Of a stretch of 64,000 nucleotides of DNA, positions 31,620 through 42,362 are shown one piece after another. A program made the translations under genes and the position numbers. Source of the stretch: Promethearchaeota archaeon (GTDB lineage: Archaea; Asgardarchaeota; Lokiarchaeia; Sigyniarchaeales; SOKP01); the NCBI GenBank assembly GCA_019058245.1, contig JAHPZJ010000025.1, positions 28,408-92,407 on the forward strand. The letters run 5' to 3'. The notes beneath the pieces were generated by a model. It was not told the origin of the DNA. It searched no databases and worked only from the letters and a program-made list of their open reading frames with translations. Positions within the stretch are counted from its first letter, which is position 1, and each line of letters starts with the position of its first letter.

Positions 31620-32028
31620 TTAACGTCACTAAATTTTTGAAATATAATAATTTATTTATGAAAAAATTTGCAAATTTTATTTTTAATTAGACTTTTTAAG
31701 ATTATTTATACTATCTAAAGGCATAATAGATTATCTTAAAATATGAGTAAACAAGTCTTATTGAATCTTTATAGAGAATATTGTTAAGATTGCTTTAATC
31801 TTTATTTTATATTGCTAAACCTATTAAATCTTGAGGGGATATAGGACCTACAACTTTCAGGAAAGGTAAATTCAGCGTTTGATTTCAATGAAAATTTCAT
31901 GTAAAAAATGAGATGAAAAAAATAGAGAATGTTCTTCAATATTTTACTTTTTTTGGTAATTAAATCATAAGAATTATAAAATTTAAGAATTTAAAACATA
32001 TAAATAGCTTATAAAGATAGCCTAATTA

Positions 32029-32394
32029 TTACCTTCTCAATGCCTTTTCAATAGTATCTAATTCTTTTTCTAATTCCTTTTTTCTTTCTTCAAGTAATTT
32101 CTCTCGTTCTAGCAGTTCTTCATTACTTGGTGTTGTTAAATATTCTCCTTTTTTATGAGCGGAGTGTGTATTTTTCAGTTCTTTTAAAATTTCATGTCTA
32201 TTTAACTTTTTAAATGATGGATCTGATTTATTTGGATAGATTGATCGATTAATATCAGCAATCCTTTTCCTTACTGCAGACCTAATAAATTCAGACTTAG
32301 TTTGCAGTTGTAAGTGTGAATATCTGTCTATTTTTTTGTAAAGCCTTTCGGATACCATTACTTTAATAAATTTCTCTTTTTTTTCATCCGTCAT
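32029..32394 (-). CDS. Ribbon-helix-helix (CopG-like) transcriptional regulator
   Basis: KVMVSERLYKKIDRYSHLQLQTKSEFIRSAVRKRI, coiled C-terminus. Confidence 0.7.
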   Translation of the reverse strand: MTDEKKEKFIKVMVSERLYKKIDRYSHLQLQTKSEFIRSAVRKRIADINRSIYPNKSDPSFKKLNRHEILKELKNTHSAHKKGEYLTTPSNEELLEREKLLEERKKELEKELDTIEKALRR

Positions 32395-32419
32395 TTTAAA
32401 TATCCATTATTACTATAAT

Positions 32420-32445
32420 TATGATCATTATGATCAATATGATCA
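32420..32445. promoter_or_regulatory. Triple TATGATCA repeat, 9-bp period, upstream of the RHH gene
   Basis: TATGATCA at 32420, 32429, 32438; each contains palindromic TGATCA. Confidence 0.7.
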
Positions 32446-32671
32446 TTTTCATATTTAAATCTTACTTGACACAAAAGTAAATTTATTATAATATTGAGTT
32501 AGAACAGTAAATTCAGCATCCGATTTCAATGAAAGTTTTTTTGAAAAAATTTTTCTCCCTTAAAAAAAAATATCTGGATCAAATGAACAATGAATTCTCA
32601 AGAGTTATAAAATTACATGTCTTCAAAACACAGCGGATTTACTATTTTGATTAAAGAAACAAAAAAAAAAT

Positions 32672-32989
32672 TTAATTAATAATTTTTTGAATCATTTCAT
32701 AATTTCCAGTACATTGAATTTTCTCTTCTCCTTCTTTTATATAGAATTGAACATCTTGGTATGGCCAAAAAATTCTTTGCTCACAAACAAAGCCTGTTGT
32801 TACTACAATATTCAATTGATTTTTCATCGATTCAACCACGTTCATATATTTGTTATATTGTTTTTCAGAATCCCGCATTACATTCACATTAAGCACCACT
32901 ATTTCTTGACCTTCTTATGCAATTAACACTTTGAGACGCTCTATTAAATACATCCATTTAACTTCCCACGAAGTATTTTGTTCGCTCAT
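32672..32989 (-). pseudogene. Small protein gene with one internal in-frame TAA
   Basis: MSEQNTSWEVKWMYLIERLKVLIA*EGQEIVVLNVNVMRDSEKQYNKYMN..., same frame on both sides of TAA at 32915-32917. Confidence 0.5.
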
Positions 32990-33051
32990 AAATCCTACTT
33001 ATATTGAGATTATACAAAAAAAAAAAAAATAAAGAGATTCTCAAAATAATA

Positions 33052-34743
33052 TTAATGAATATTTGGATATATTACCTTATTTGGATAAATTTTCCGTGCT
33101 TTTTTTATTAATTCAAGAGCAGCATCATTTTTTTTCATATTGAATAATATTTCTGCTTGTTCTGAATATATTTCAAATAATGATTCTTTTTTCAATTCTG
33201 GATTGATAATATCTTCTAAAACTCTTAAAGCATCCTTATTTTTTTTTAAATAGAATGCAAGATATCGTGCTTTTTGTAGGTAAAATTTTAATAAGTTTGG
33301 ATCAATTTTGATAGCAGTATCTAATACTTCTAAAGCTTTTTCATATTGATCTATGAAACAATAAATTGAGGCTAATTGTGAATAGTATTCTGAATTATTT
33401 GGTTCTAATTCAATTGCTCTATTTAATGCTTCTATTGCTTCTTCAAATTTATTCATCCAAATTAAAATATTTGCTAAATTTAAGTAATAATTTGATACAT
33501 TTGGGGCCATTTCAATAGCTTTCTTGATTGTTCTTAAAGCTTCATGATATTCGCCTTTAAATTGTAAGATTTGTGTTTTAATGGCATAATTTAAAGAATT
33601 TTTAGTATCCATCTTAATTGCTTTACCAACATATTCTAAAGCATTATTTACTGTTTCCTGATGTTTGGGGGGTGGTAGTTCTTTACTAGCTTCTTTAAGA
33701 TATAGTAAGGCTCTTTTTTGTAAATATTCTAAACGTTCAAAAATGTAGATATCGGAAGTTAAGATTAAAGAGGGAATTTCTTTCAGATTTAGGTAATTTA
33801 CAAAATATTTTTTCTTAAAGTCTTTAAAGATATTTATTAAATAATTTCTTATTAAGTTATAAAGAGGTGGTTCTAGATCCTCATGAAAGAGATTATATTT
33901 TTTAATTAATTCAAATAATACTTCTTCACATATATCATTTATAATGATTTCCTTAAAATCATAAGAATTTACAAATCCTAAATAATAATGATCTCTTAGA
34001 ATAGATTGTATAACACCTTTAAAAATAGTTCCATATTCATCTGTGGATCTAAAATAAACACAAAATTCGTTATTTGATGATTTTAATTCATAAATTGTTA
34101 TATAACAAGCATCTTTTTCAATAACCTTGTGTAAAAACCATTTTAATTCCGTTTTTGTTAACTTACTCTTCCCATATTTCTTGATGAAATCATCCAATGA
34201 AATTGAAATATTAGAGGTTTTATCAAAAAATTTAACATGGTTTAAAGCTAAGTATAGAATTGAAATATTTAATTTATCTTCAGACAGCGACTTTAATTCA
34301 TCAGTTGTTAATTCATTTTTTAGTTTGAGAAATTCAATTATAATATTTTCATCTTTTATATTAAAAGAATTAAATAGGTGAGAAATTTGATTAAAATTTT
34401 TGGAAAATGCTTTTTGCTCTAAATCTAGTATAGTCTTAATGCCTAATCTATAAGATTTAAGTCGTTTTAATAACTCTTTTACTCCTAAACTTGAGATTGA
34501 ATAAATACTATTCTTTTGATCACGTGAGACGTTAATACAATTTTTGTTTTTTAATTTTTTAGCCCACTTATGGAAAGTATTTTTATTCATTCTATTTGTT
34601 ATACCTTTCTCGGAACTATTTATGAATTCTTCACGTCTCATCGGACCATAAACGCTTAATGCATAAAGAATGATATCTTCATATTGTTTAATTTCCCAAA
34701 TTTGAATGGGTATTTTATTAGGAATGATATTCATTTCAGCCAT
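33052..34743 (-). CDS. Winged-helix plus TPR-repeat protein
   Basis: N-terminal wHTH-like region; TPR units AIELEPNNSEYYSQLASIYCFIDQYEKALEVLDTAIKIDP. Confidence 0.8.
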   Translation of the reverse strand: MAEMNIIPNKIPIQIWEIKQYEDIILYALSVYGPMRREEFINSSEKGITNRMNKNTFHKWAKKLKNKNCINVSRDQKNSIYSISSLGVKELLKRLKSYRLGIKTILDLEQKAFSKNFNQISHLFNSFNIKDENIIIEFLKLKNELTTDELKSLSEDKLNISILYLALNHVKFFDKTSNISISLDDFIKKYGKSKLTKTELKWFLHKVIEKDACYITIYELKSSNNEFCVYFRSTDEYGTIFKGVIQSILRDHYYLGFVNSYDFKEIIINDICEEVLFELIKKYNLFHEDLEPPLYNLIRNYLINIFKDFKKKYFVNYLNLKEIPSLILTSDIYIFERLEYLQKRALLYLKEASKELPPPKHQETVNNALEYVGKAIKMDTKNSLNYAIKTQILQFKGEYHEALRTIKKAIEMAPNVSNYYLNLANILIWMNKFEEAIEALNRAIELEPNNSEYYSQLASIYCFIDQYEKALEVLDTAIKIDPNLLKFYLQKARYLAFYLKKNKDALRVLEDIINPELKKESLFEIYSEQAEILFNMKKNDAALELIKKARKIYPNKVIYPNIH

Positions 34744-34944
34744 ATTACTACAACTTATTTTTAAAAATTTAAAATTAACTAGTTAGGACAAGTATTAGGA
34801 CAAAAGACATAAATTTCTAAAAAATAAATTACTTTTTAATCAATTATTAAAAAATCTCCTTATATAAAAATAAAATAATAGTAATTTTTGTGTTATAAAT
34901 TGTAGTTCCCTCTATTATTCATTTTATAAAATCATGGTGAAAAT

Positions 34945-35142
34945 TTGTTTAAAAGGATAGAGAAATATAAATGTCCCCGCTGTGAAAGTGAAGATATATT
35001 AGAATTTGATAATTTTATCTCTTGTTACAAATGTCATTTAGATTTTGATAAAAAATTTCTTGGAGTAATTAATGATGAAAATATTTTGGCTCGAGAAGAG
35101 CTGAAAGGTATTTTTGATACTTTTAGTAAAAGAGATACTTAA
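34945..35142 (+). CDS. Small zinc-ribbon protein
   Basis: YKCPRCESEDILEFDNFISCYKCHLDF. Confidence 0.6.
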   Translation: MFKRIEKYKCPRCESEDILEFDNFISCYKCHLDFDKKFLGVINDENILAREELKGIFDTFSKRDT

Positions 35143-35469
35143 TTTTCTGAAATATCACTAAATCTTCGATAAAGAGAAAGTAAATGTTTTAAGAAATAAC
35201 CATTATCATATAATTAGAGTTGGAAATGAATTAAAAGTAATTATTAAAATGAAACAAAACACAAAACTCGAAAATACAAGATTATTTTAACATTTCTCAT
35301 TTGAATATCTCAATCGATTCTTTTTCATTTATAATATTCCTTATAATTCTTACATTTTAATTATAAATAAAAGAATATAAAAACAGAGATAATTAGACTT
35401 CAATAATAATTATCGATAACATACATTTAGACTCTTAAAGCCCAAATAAATTAGAAAATCTTAAAAAAG

Positions 35470-35838
35470 TTGATATTGAGTATTTCATTAAACAGAATTA
35501 CATATAATAAAAATTTGAGTAATATGAATTACTACATTTTTTTTGTAACTGTACCTAATATTGAAGAAGGTCAAAAAATAGCTAAAATTTTAGTAGAAAA
35601 TAAACTCGCAGCATGTGTAAATATTATTCAAAATATCCTTTCAGTTTATAGATGGAGAGGTAAGATTGAAGAAGATAATGAACATTTATTAATTATCAAA
35701 ACCACAGAAGAAAATAACACCAAAATTATTAAAAAAGTAAAGGAAATCCATTCCTATACAGAACCAGAGTGTATAGGCCTTAAAATTGAAACTGGATCAG
35801 ACACATATTTAAATTGGATTAAAGAAATGGTTGAATAA
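35470..35838 (+). CDS. cutA: CutA-like divalent-cation tolerance protein
   Basis: FFVTVPNIEEGQKIAKILVENKLAACVNII..SVYRWRGKIEE. Confidence 0.93.
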   Translation: MILSISLNRITYNKNLSNMNYYIFFVTVPNIEEGQKIAKILVENKLAACVNIIQNILSVYRWRGKIEEDNEHLLIIKTTEENNTKIIKKVKEIHSYTEPECIGLKIETGSDTYLNWIKEMVE

Positions 35839-35862
35839 CTAAGAAATATCTATTATATAATT

Positions 35863-36699
35863 ATGCTACATGATATTTTTCAAATCGATTGGATCTTTGT
35901 TGATACAATTATAATAATTCTATTGATTCTACTCTTAGTTAGTGTAAAGATTTTTAAATCAACTCATCGATGGCGTTCATCCTTTACTAATATGTCTATG
36001 GATACATTTTTTATTTCAAATCTTCAAAATCTTGTTGGAAATAAATATATTCGTATAAAAAAAGTGGTTTTAATAAAAAATTCTTCTTTACAAGAAAAAG
36101 CTAGTAAAAATCCAACTATTATAATTTTGAGAACACATCATAGTAGGAGATTCTTAAAAATTTTAGCTGAAGCTCTAGGGAGTAATGGTTTCAACATTGT
36201 TTTAGCAAATTTTAAAATTAGAAATTATCTGAATAAAAATAATTACACAAATATCGTAATTAGTGAGTTAAAATCTATCATTTCGATAATTTTGGACGCG
36301 TATGAAAAAAGGGGATTAATAATAAATCAAAATTATATATCATTAAGCCATTCAGCATCAGTTCTTCTTTATAAAGCGATTTTAACAGATAGTAAAAATA
36401 AAGGTCTAATTTTAATTAATCCAAAAATAGATTCAGAAAATCTGAAAAATTTTACTGAAATTAATAAGAATAAACATGCAAATATTCATTTGTATACTAT
36501 TTTTAGCAAATATTCTTTCTTTATATTTTCTAATAAAAACTTAAAATTTCTACAAACTAATATTTCCTCTCAAAAATTATCAGAACTAAAAGTTATAATC
36601 CTTGAAAAGGCTAAAAAATCTTTCAAATATTATGAAACTATTGTATTAGGAACCATTATTAATATTATTGAAAATAAATTAGTAAAATTAAATACCTAA
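35863..36699 (+). CDS. Membrane-anchored protein, possibly alpha/beta-hydrolase-like
   Basis: N-terminal TM; SLSHSASVLLYKA elbow-like motif; weak. Confidence 0.45.
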   Translation: MLHDIFQIDWIFVDTIIIILLILLLVSVKIFKSTHRWRSSFTNMSMDTFFISNLQNLVGNKYIRIKKVVLIKNSSLQEKASKNPTIIILRTHHSRRFLKILAEALGSNGFNIVLANFKIRNYLNKNNYTNIVISELKSIISIILDAYEKRGLIINQNYISLSHSASVLLYKAILTDSKNKGLILINPKIDSENLKNFTEINKNKHANIHLYTIFSKYSFFIFSNKNLKFLQTNISSQKLSELKVIILEKAKKSFKYYETIVLGTIINIIENKLVKLNT

Positions 36700-36708
36700 A
36701 TTTTTCTG

Positions 36709-37416
36709 ATGAAAAAAGAGAGAATTTTAAGAGATCATCATGGATTTATAATATATTCTGAAGAAGATTGGACACTCTTAAAAAACAAAAGAGTGAGAGC
36801 TATTGAATTATTAAAAATGTTCACAAAAGAAGGATTCAATCCATTTATTTATGGAAGTATTGCACGTGGCAATATCCATGAAAATAGTGATATTGATATT
36901 ATATTTCTTAACCAAGTTCCCTCATTTCAGATTGAGTTTATTTTAAATAAACATGGTTATAAAAATTATTTTAGAGAAATTATTATGGCAACTCCCTTAG
37001 ATTCAATAAAACTTTACATTTATTTAAGCGAATTAGAAAGTATAACTATACCATTATCAAAATTAGATAAAAATATTTTAGAATTTTATGATTTTGGTGG
37101 AAAAATCAACTTAAGTCAACTTAATTCAGATTTAAGAGTGGCGGGTATTGATAAAAGACTGGTTCTAATCAAACCTAACCCTGAAGGTCACGAAGAAATC
37201 TCAATTATAGGCAACGAACTGAGAGCAGCAAAAGAAGTAGGTATTAGTATTGATACATTAAAAGAGCGTAAAAAAGTGTTATTGAGAAGAGAAAAGTATG
37301 GAAAAACTGGAGTATTTTTAAAAAAACAACTTCAAATTAATGAAACCACTGAAGAAGCTTTAAAAAATTTAGCACATAAAAAATCTATTGTGAGAAAAAA
37401 ATTATTTAAAATATGA
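36709..37416 (+). CDS. Pol-beta-like nucleotidyltransferase
   Basis: PFIYGSIARGNIHENSDIDIIFL. Confidence 0.8.
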   Translation: MKKERILRDHHGFIIYSEEDWTLLKNKRVRAIELLKMFTKEGFNPFIYGSIARGNIHENSDIDIIFLNQVPSFQIEFILNKHGYKNYFREIIMATPLDSIKLYIYLSELESITIPLSKLDKNILEFYDFGGKINLSQLNSDLRVAGIDKRLVLIKPNPEGHEEISIIGNELRAAKEVGISIDTLKERKKVLLRREKYGKTGVFLKKQLQINETTEEALKNLAHKKSIVRKKLFKI

Positions 37417-38564
37417 AAAAGATATCTTTAACTAAATCGGAAGGAGACACTTATTTTATAAAAAGTAGGGATATACCAAAAGGGTGTAAGTATTGTCTAA
37501 AAGGGAGTAAGGTAGTATTATTTCTAAATGGTATATGTCAAAAACCAGACCATTGTTCTTGGTATTGTCCAATTTCGGAAGAAAGGAGAGATAATAATCA
37601 AACCTATGCAAATGAAATTGAGATTACATCTAAAGAAGAACTAATTAAAGAAATAAATATGATTAATGCTCAAGGAATGAGCATTACTGGCGGGGAAACG
37701 CTTTCAGATTTAAACTTTGAAAGAACAATTGATTATATCAAATATACTAAAAATAAAAAAGGAAAAAAGTTTCACATTCACCTTTATACAAATGGCATTA
37801 ATTTTAGTGAAGAAAAAGCTGAAAAATTATCTATAGCTGGTTTGGATGAAATACGATTTCATCCTTCTAAAGAAGAATGGGCTAATATAGAGAAAGCTCT
37901 AAATAAGCATATGGCAGTTGGAGTAGAAGTACCCGTTATCCCTGAAAATGAGAAATTAAAAGAACTCGAACAATTAATCCTCTATTTAAATACAATTGGA
38001 GTAGATTTTATTAATTTAAATGAATTTGAATATTGTTTTCCAAATAGTGAATCATTAAAAGAACGAGGCTTTCAATTGAAAAAAGGAACAATTGCCACGG
38101 TTGTTGATAGTAAGGAAACGGGACTTAATTTAATAAGAAGCATCGGGTCTAAAGTATCTCTAAAGATGCATTTTTGTACTATAAGAGCAAAAGACTATTT
38201 TCAATTAAAAAACCGATATATTAGAAGAGCCAAAAACATCAGGCTAGCTTATGAAGTAATTAATGAAGAGGGGCTTATAATTTATGGACAAATAGAGGGC
38301 AATCAAAAAGAATTAGATGAATTGTATAAAATTCTATTGAATAAGCTAAAAATTCAAGATAAATTGATTTCGTATAATAGAATTAATATTAAACTTCCCT
38401 TTTATATATCAATTAAAGAAGAATTTTTATCACTTCTAGAAAATTATAACTTAAAAGGTTTTATTGTTGAGATTACACCTTTTAGGCATTTAAAATACCA
38501 ACAAATAACAGAAAAAACCCCTATTAAATTATTTAAAGAAGAGTATGGCTTTGATAGAAGTTAA
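37413..38564 (+). CDS. Radical SAM family protein
   Basis: LFLNGICQKPDHCSWYCPIS, then MSITGGETL. Confidence 0.75.
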   Translation: MKKISLTKSEGDTYFIKSRDIPKGCKYCLKGSKVVLFLNGICQKPDHCSWYCPISEERRDNNQTYANEIEITSKEELIKEINMINAQGMSITGGETLSDLNFERTIDYIKYTKNKKGKKFHIHLYTNGINFSEEKAEKLSIAGLDEIRFHPSKEEWANIEKALNKHMAVGVEVPVIPENEKLKELEQLILYLNTIGVDFINLNEFEYCFPNSESLKERGFQLKKGTIATVVDSKETGLNLIRSIGSKVSLKMHFCTIRAKDYFQLKNRYIRRAKNIRLAYEVINEEGLIIYGQIEGNQKELDELYKILLNKLKIQDKLISYNRINIKLPFYISIKEEFLSLLENYNLKGFIVEITPFRHLKYQQITEKTPIKLFKEEYGFDRS

Positions 38565-39030
38565 AAAGGTTCTTACCAAAGATTTAAACAAAATAACAAC
38601 TCTCGAAAAGAAAATTTTTAAGGAGAATGCATTTTCGAAAGAATTAATTGAGAAATTAATTATGAAAAACTTATTCTTTTTAAAACTGGAAATTTCTAAA
38701 GTAAAGAATAAGATAATTGGTTTTATTATTGCTTTAAAAGATCAAAACAAAAATGTTAGTATTATTAACTTTCTTATTGATCCCAAATTTCAAAATAAGG
38801 GATATGGGTCATACCTTCTACAATATACTATAGAAAAGATAAAAAAATTAAATAATATCAAAAAAATTACCTTAAATGTTCAATTAAGTAATTCCATTGC
38901 TATTTGTCTGTATGAAAAATTCAATTTCAAAAGAAATCCAACAATTTTAGAGAATTATTATCAATCTGGAGAAAGTGCTTATTTAATGGAACTTGAAATT
39001 AACTCTCGATTAACTAAAACTTATAAATAA
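38545..39030 (+). CDS. GNAT acetyltransferase (RimI-like)
   Basis: IINFLIDPKFQNKGYGSYLLQYTIEKIKK, LYEKFNFKRN. Confidence 0.85.
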   Translation: MALIEVKKVLTKDLNKITTLEKKIFKENAFSKELIEKLIMKNLFFLKLEISKVKNKIIGFIIALKDQNKNVSIINFLIDPKFQNKGYGSYLLQYTIEKIKKLNNIKKITLNVQLSNSIAICLYEKFNFKRNPTILENYYQSGESAYLMELEINSRLTKTYK

Positions 39031-39103
39031 ATTCTATTATAATATGTGTAAATATTAAATTAATTATTTTTAATGAATTTAAAATAGAAGGTGTTTATTA
39101 AAA

Positions 39104-39256
39104 TTGGCTCCAGTAGATAAAGAACTTCAAGAAGAAATTAAAAAGGGTGTAACACTTCAAAAAGTTGATGAAGAAGAGTTAAAGAGACGTGAAGAAGAAA
39201 AAAAGAAACGTATGGAAGAGCTAGAAAAAGTTAAAGAAGCTCTAGGAGAAAAATGA
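39104..39256 (+). CDS. Small charged protein, TTG start
   Basis: LAPVDKELQEEIKKGVTLQKVDEEELKRREEEKKKRMEELEKVKEALGEK*. Confidence 0.5.
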   Translation: MAPVDKELQEEIKKGVTLQKVDEEELKRREEEKKKRMEELEKVKEALGEK

Positions 39257-39409
39257 AAAAACAGTATATCTAAAAGAGTTAATTTTTATCTTTTTTATTT
39301 ATTTTATTATTAAAAAATAATTTTTATTATACTAGATTAAATTAAGCTTTTCTTTAATTTTAGATTAGTTTTATTTAATACATAACTTTTTAAGATAAAG
39401 TCTAAAGAT

Positions 39410-40483
39410 TTGAAAATTCTAAATCTTGATCTAAAACTTGGAAAAGTAAAAGTACAGGTTGAAAATCTATACGATTTATGGTCTCTGTATAATATTATTG
39501 ATAAAAATGATGAAGTTAGTGCTTTAACTCAGAGAAGAGTCGTTCTTAGAGAAGGTACCAAGGGTGAACGAAAACGAATGAGATTAAAACTAAAAGTTGA
39601 GGATGTCTCCTTTCATGAATTTTCAAATCGATTGAGAATTAAGGGCAAAATTCTTGAGGGTCCAGACGATTTTGTCAGTTTTGGGTCATATCACACTTTT
39701 AATGTTGAAATACCACAAAAAATAACAATTATTAAGGAATATTGGTTAAATAATGAAATTAATCGACTAAAAGAGACTTCAAAATTTGAATCTAACTTCA
39801 TAATTCTAGTATGCGCAATCGAAACAGGATTAGCAACAATAGCACTTATTACCAATTTCAGTCATAATAGAATTGCTACGATCAGAAAAAACATCCCTGG
39901 TAAAAGATATAAACAGACCTATCGCAATAAGGCGTTAGAGGAGTTTTTTAGTGAAATAAAAAATGTTATGATTGAAAAGACTAAAAATTCAGAAATCGAT
40001 TTAATTATATTGTGTGGACCAGGTAATACTAAAGATAATTTCTTACAATATTTTCAAAAAGATCCAGAGATGACCTTTAAGGGAACAATAGAAACTTGTC
40101 AAGCAAGTTCTGGGACAGAGAGTGCTATTAGAGAGACTTTAAAATCAAATAAATTGGAAAAGTTAAAAAAAAAAATTAAAGTCCTGCAAGAAACAGAAAA
40201 AATTGAAAATATTATGACACAATTTGTAAAGGATGCCGATCTCATAGTTATCGGACTTGAAGAAGTGTCTAAAGCCTCTGAAAAAGGTGCAATTAAACAG
40301 TTAATGATAGCAGACATTTTAATTAGAGGTTCCTCTAAAAAAGATAAATTAAAAATAGAAGAAATTATAAACAATGTTAAAAATAGTGGTGGGGAAATTA
40401 GTATGATGAGCACTGAAAATATAACTGGGGAGCAATTAGTAAACCTAGGTTCTATAATTGGAATTTTACGATATAAACTTTAA
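39410..40483 (+). CDS. pelA: mRNA surveillance protein Pelota/Dom34
   Basis: N-terminal LWSLYNIIDKNDEVSALTQRRV, eRF1-like domains 2 and 3. Confidence 0.92.
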   Translation: MKILNLDLKLGKVKVQVENLYDLWSLYNIIDKNDEVSALTQRRVVLREGTKGERKRMRLKLKVEDVSFHEFSNRLRIKGKILEGPDDFVSFGSYHTFNVEIPQKITIIKEYWLNNEINRLKETSKFESNFIILVCAIETGLATIALITNFSHNRIATIRKNIPGKRYKQTYRNKALEEFFSEIKNVMIEKTKNSEIDLIILCGPGNTKDNFLQYFQKDPEMTFKGTIETCQASSGTESAIRETLKSNKLEKLKKKIKVLQETEKIENIMTQFVKDADLIVIGLEEVSKASEKGAIKQLMIADILIRGSSKKDKLKIEEIINNVKNSGGEISMMSTENITGEQLVNLGSIIGILRYKL

Positions 40484-40491
40484 TAAAAAAA

Positions 40492-41526
40492 ATGACCTCT
40501 GAAATAATTTATGTGAATGAGAAATCAGAAATTCCATTATCTGGTGTAGATTTCATTGGTGTAATTGATAGAGGTACTAATGTTATTGAAGTGAAACCTT
40601 TAACTTTATGCAACTTGAATTGCAAATATTGTTTTGTAAGTGCTGGAGATTATACTACTAATTTTATCGTCGATCCAAACTTTTTACTCAGTAAAATAAA
40701 AGATATTATTAAAATAAAAGGAAATTATAAGATTGAAATTCATTTTGCTCCATATGGGGAAATTTTGTTATATCCAGGATTAATTGATTTAATAAAAGAA
40801 TTATGGAATATCGAAGGAGTAGAAGTAATCTCTCTGCAGACCAATGGATTATTACTTAATGAAGAAATAATAAAAAAATTAGAAAAATATAAAGTAACAA
40901 GAATTAATATTAGTTTAAATTCACTAAATCAAAAAAAAGCTATGTTTTTAAGTAATTGTGAGAAGTATAACGTAAAGAGCCTCTTAAAGAGCATCTTATT
41001 GTTACTAAAAACACAAATTGACGTATTGATCGCCCCTGTGTGGTTTCCTGGAGAAAACGATAAGGATATTGAAGATATAATTAAATTTGTTCTAAATCTA
41101 AGAAATAAAGGATTCTCCCAAAAAGAAATTCAAATTGGAATTCAAAAATATTTGATTTATAAGACTGGACGTAGATTAAAAAAAATAAGACCAAAAAGCT
41201 GGGATTATTTTTACAAGCAACTATCTGTAATGGAAAAAAAGTTTGGAATTAAACTAAAATTAGGTCCACGAGATTTCGGAATCCATAAACGGGAAATAGG
41301 TGCCAGTCTGAATATACAGAAAAATGATCATGTCAGATTAAAAATTATTTCTAAAGGTCGATGGAAAAGAGAATTTATTGGGAAATTAAATGATAACTTT
41401 GGTATAAAAGTACTTTTAAATAAACCTATTCTGCACCCTGAACATCTGATTGGTAATTATATTGAAACTAAAATTATTAAAGCCAATTATAAAGATAATA
41501 TTCTAACAGCATCTTTTTCAATATAA
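40492..41526 (+). CDS. Radical SAM protein with C-terminal TRAM-like extension
   Basis: EVKPLTLCNLNCKYCFVSAGDYTTNF; basic beta-rich C-terminus. Confidence 0.75.
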   Translation: MTSEIIYVNEKSEIPLSGVDFIGVIDRGTNVIEVKPLTLCNLNCKYCFVSAGDYTTNFIVDPNFLLSKIKDIIKIKGNYKIEIHFAPYGEILLYPGLIDLIKELWNIEGVEVISLQTNGLLLNEEIIKKLEKYKVTRINISLNSLNQKKAMFLSNCEKYNVKSLLKSILLLLKTQIDVLIAPVWFPGENDKDIEDIIKFVLNLRNKGFSQKEIQIGIQKYLIYKTGRRLKKIRPKSWDYFYKQLSVMEKKFGIKLKLGPRDFGIHKREIGASLNIQKNDHVRLKIISKGRWKREFIGKLNDNFGIKVLLNKPILHPEHLIGNYIETKIIKANYKDNILTASFSI

Positions 41527-41618
41527 ACTTAAATAATAAAAATATTATATTAATCAAAATAAGTAAAACATTTTAGAAATTTATAGAAATAGTACATAGT
41601 TTTAGAGTATGAATTAAA

Positions 41619-42242
41619 ATGAGTCCCATAATTACACATGAAGATGAAATTGAGCTTGCAAGGACTGAGAAGGAACTAGTCTCCCAATTTAAAAAATTAG
41701 CTAAAAGGCAGAGCGCACTTATAGATTCCCAAAAAAGATATGCAGAGAACCTAACTCGAACGAATATTACTAGAGATATGGTAAATCGAACTTTTAGAGA
41801 TGTATTAAAACAAATGGAAACTCTTGCTCGAGAACATAGATCCAATATTAAAGATGAAGAGGTAAAGTTATTCAAAGAAATAATCGAAAAAAATGACGAT
41901 TTCATTAAAGCTAATAATACATATCTTAATGCAATTAAAGATATTGCAGCACAAAAGGAGTATTTAGTTCAAAAAAAAGTTGAATTTGCAGATGCTTTGG
42001 ATAGTGTTGCAAGTAGAAGATCTACTGTGATTAGAAAAGCTCTAGATGTTGAAAAGGCGAAAAATAAATTAATCGATGGAGATAAATTAAATATCCTTGA
42101 CCAACAACTGAATGATGTTCAAAGAGAATTTGATAGAGCACGAGATATACTATTAAAAAAAATATATCAGTTCACTGAAGTAAGAGATGAGATTAACGCA
42201 CTATGGATTAAATTAAAAGATACTGTAACAGAATTAAATTAG
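41619..42242 (+). CDS. Long helical coiled-coil protein
   Basis: 207 aa, almost entirely charged heptad-like helix. Confidence 0.65.
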   Translation: MSPIITHEDEIELARTEKELVSQFKKLAKRQSALIDSQKRYAENLTRTNITRDMVNRTFRDVLKQMETLAREHRSNIKDEEVKLFKEIIEKNDDFIKANNTYLNAIKDIAAQKEYLVQKKVEFADALDSVASRRSTVIRKALDVEKAKNKLIDGDKLNILDQQLNDVQREFDRARDILLKKIYQFTEVRDEINALWIKLKDTVTELN

Positions 42243-42362
42243 AAAAAAAATCACACTTTTTTTATATTTTTTAAAAAAAACTGAGCTTAAACTTAAATTT
42301 ATTAAATTAAAATCCATTAAATTATTAGTAAAAATAAAAAATATGTAATATAAAGAATTAAA

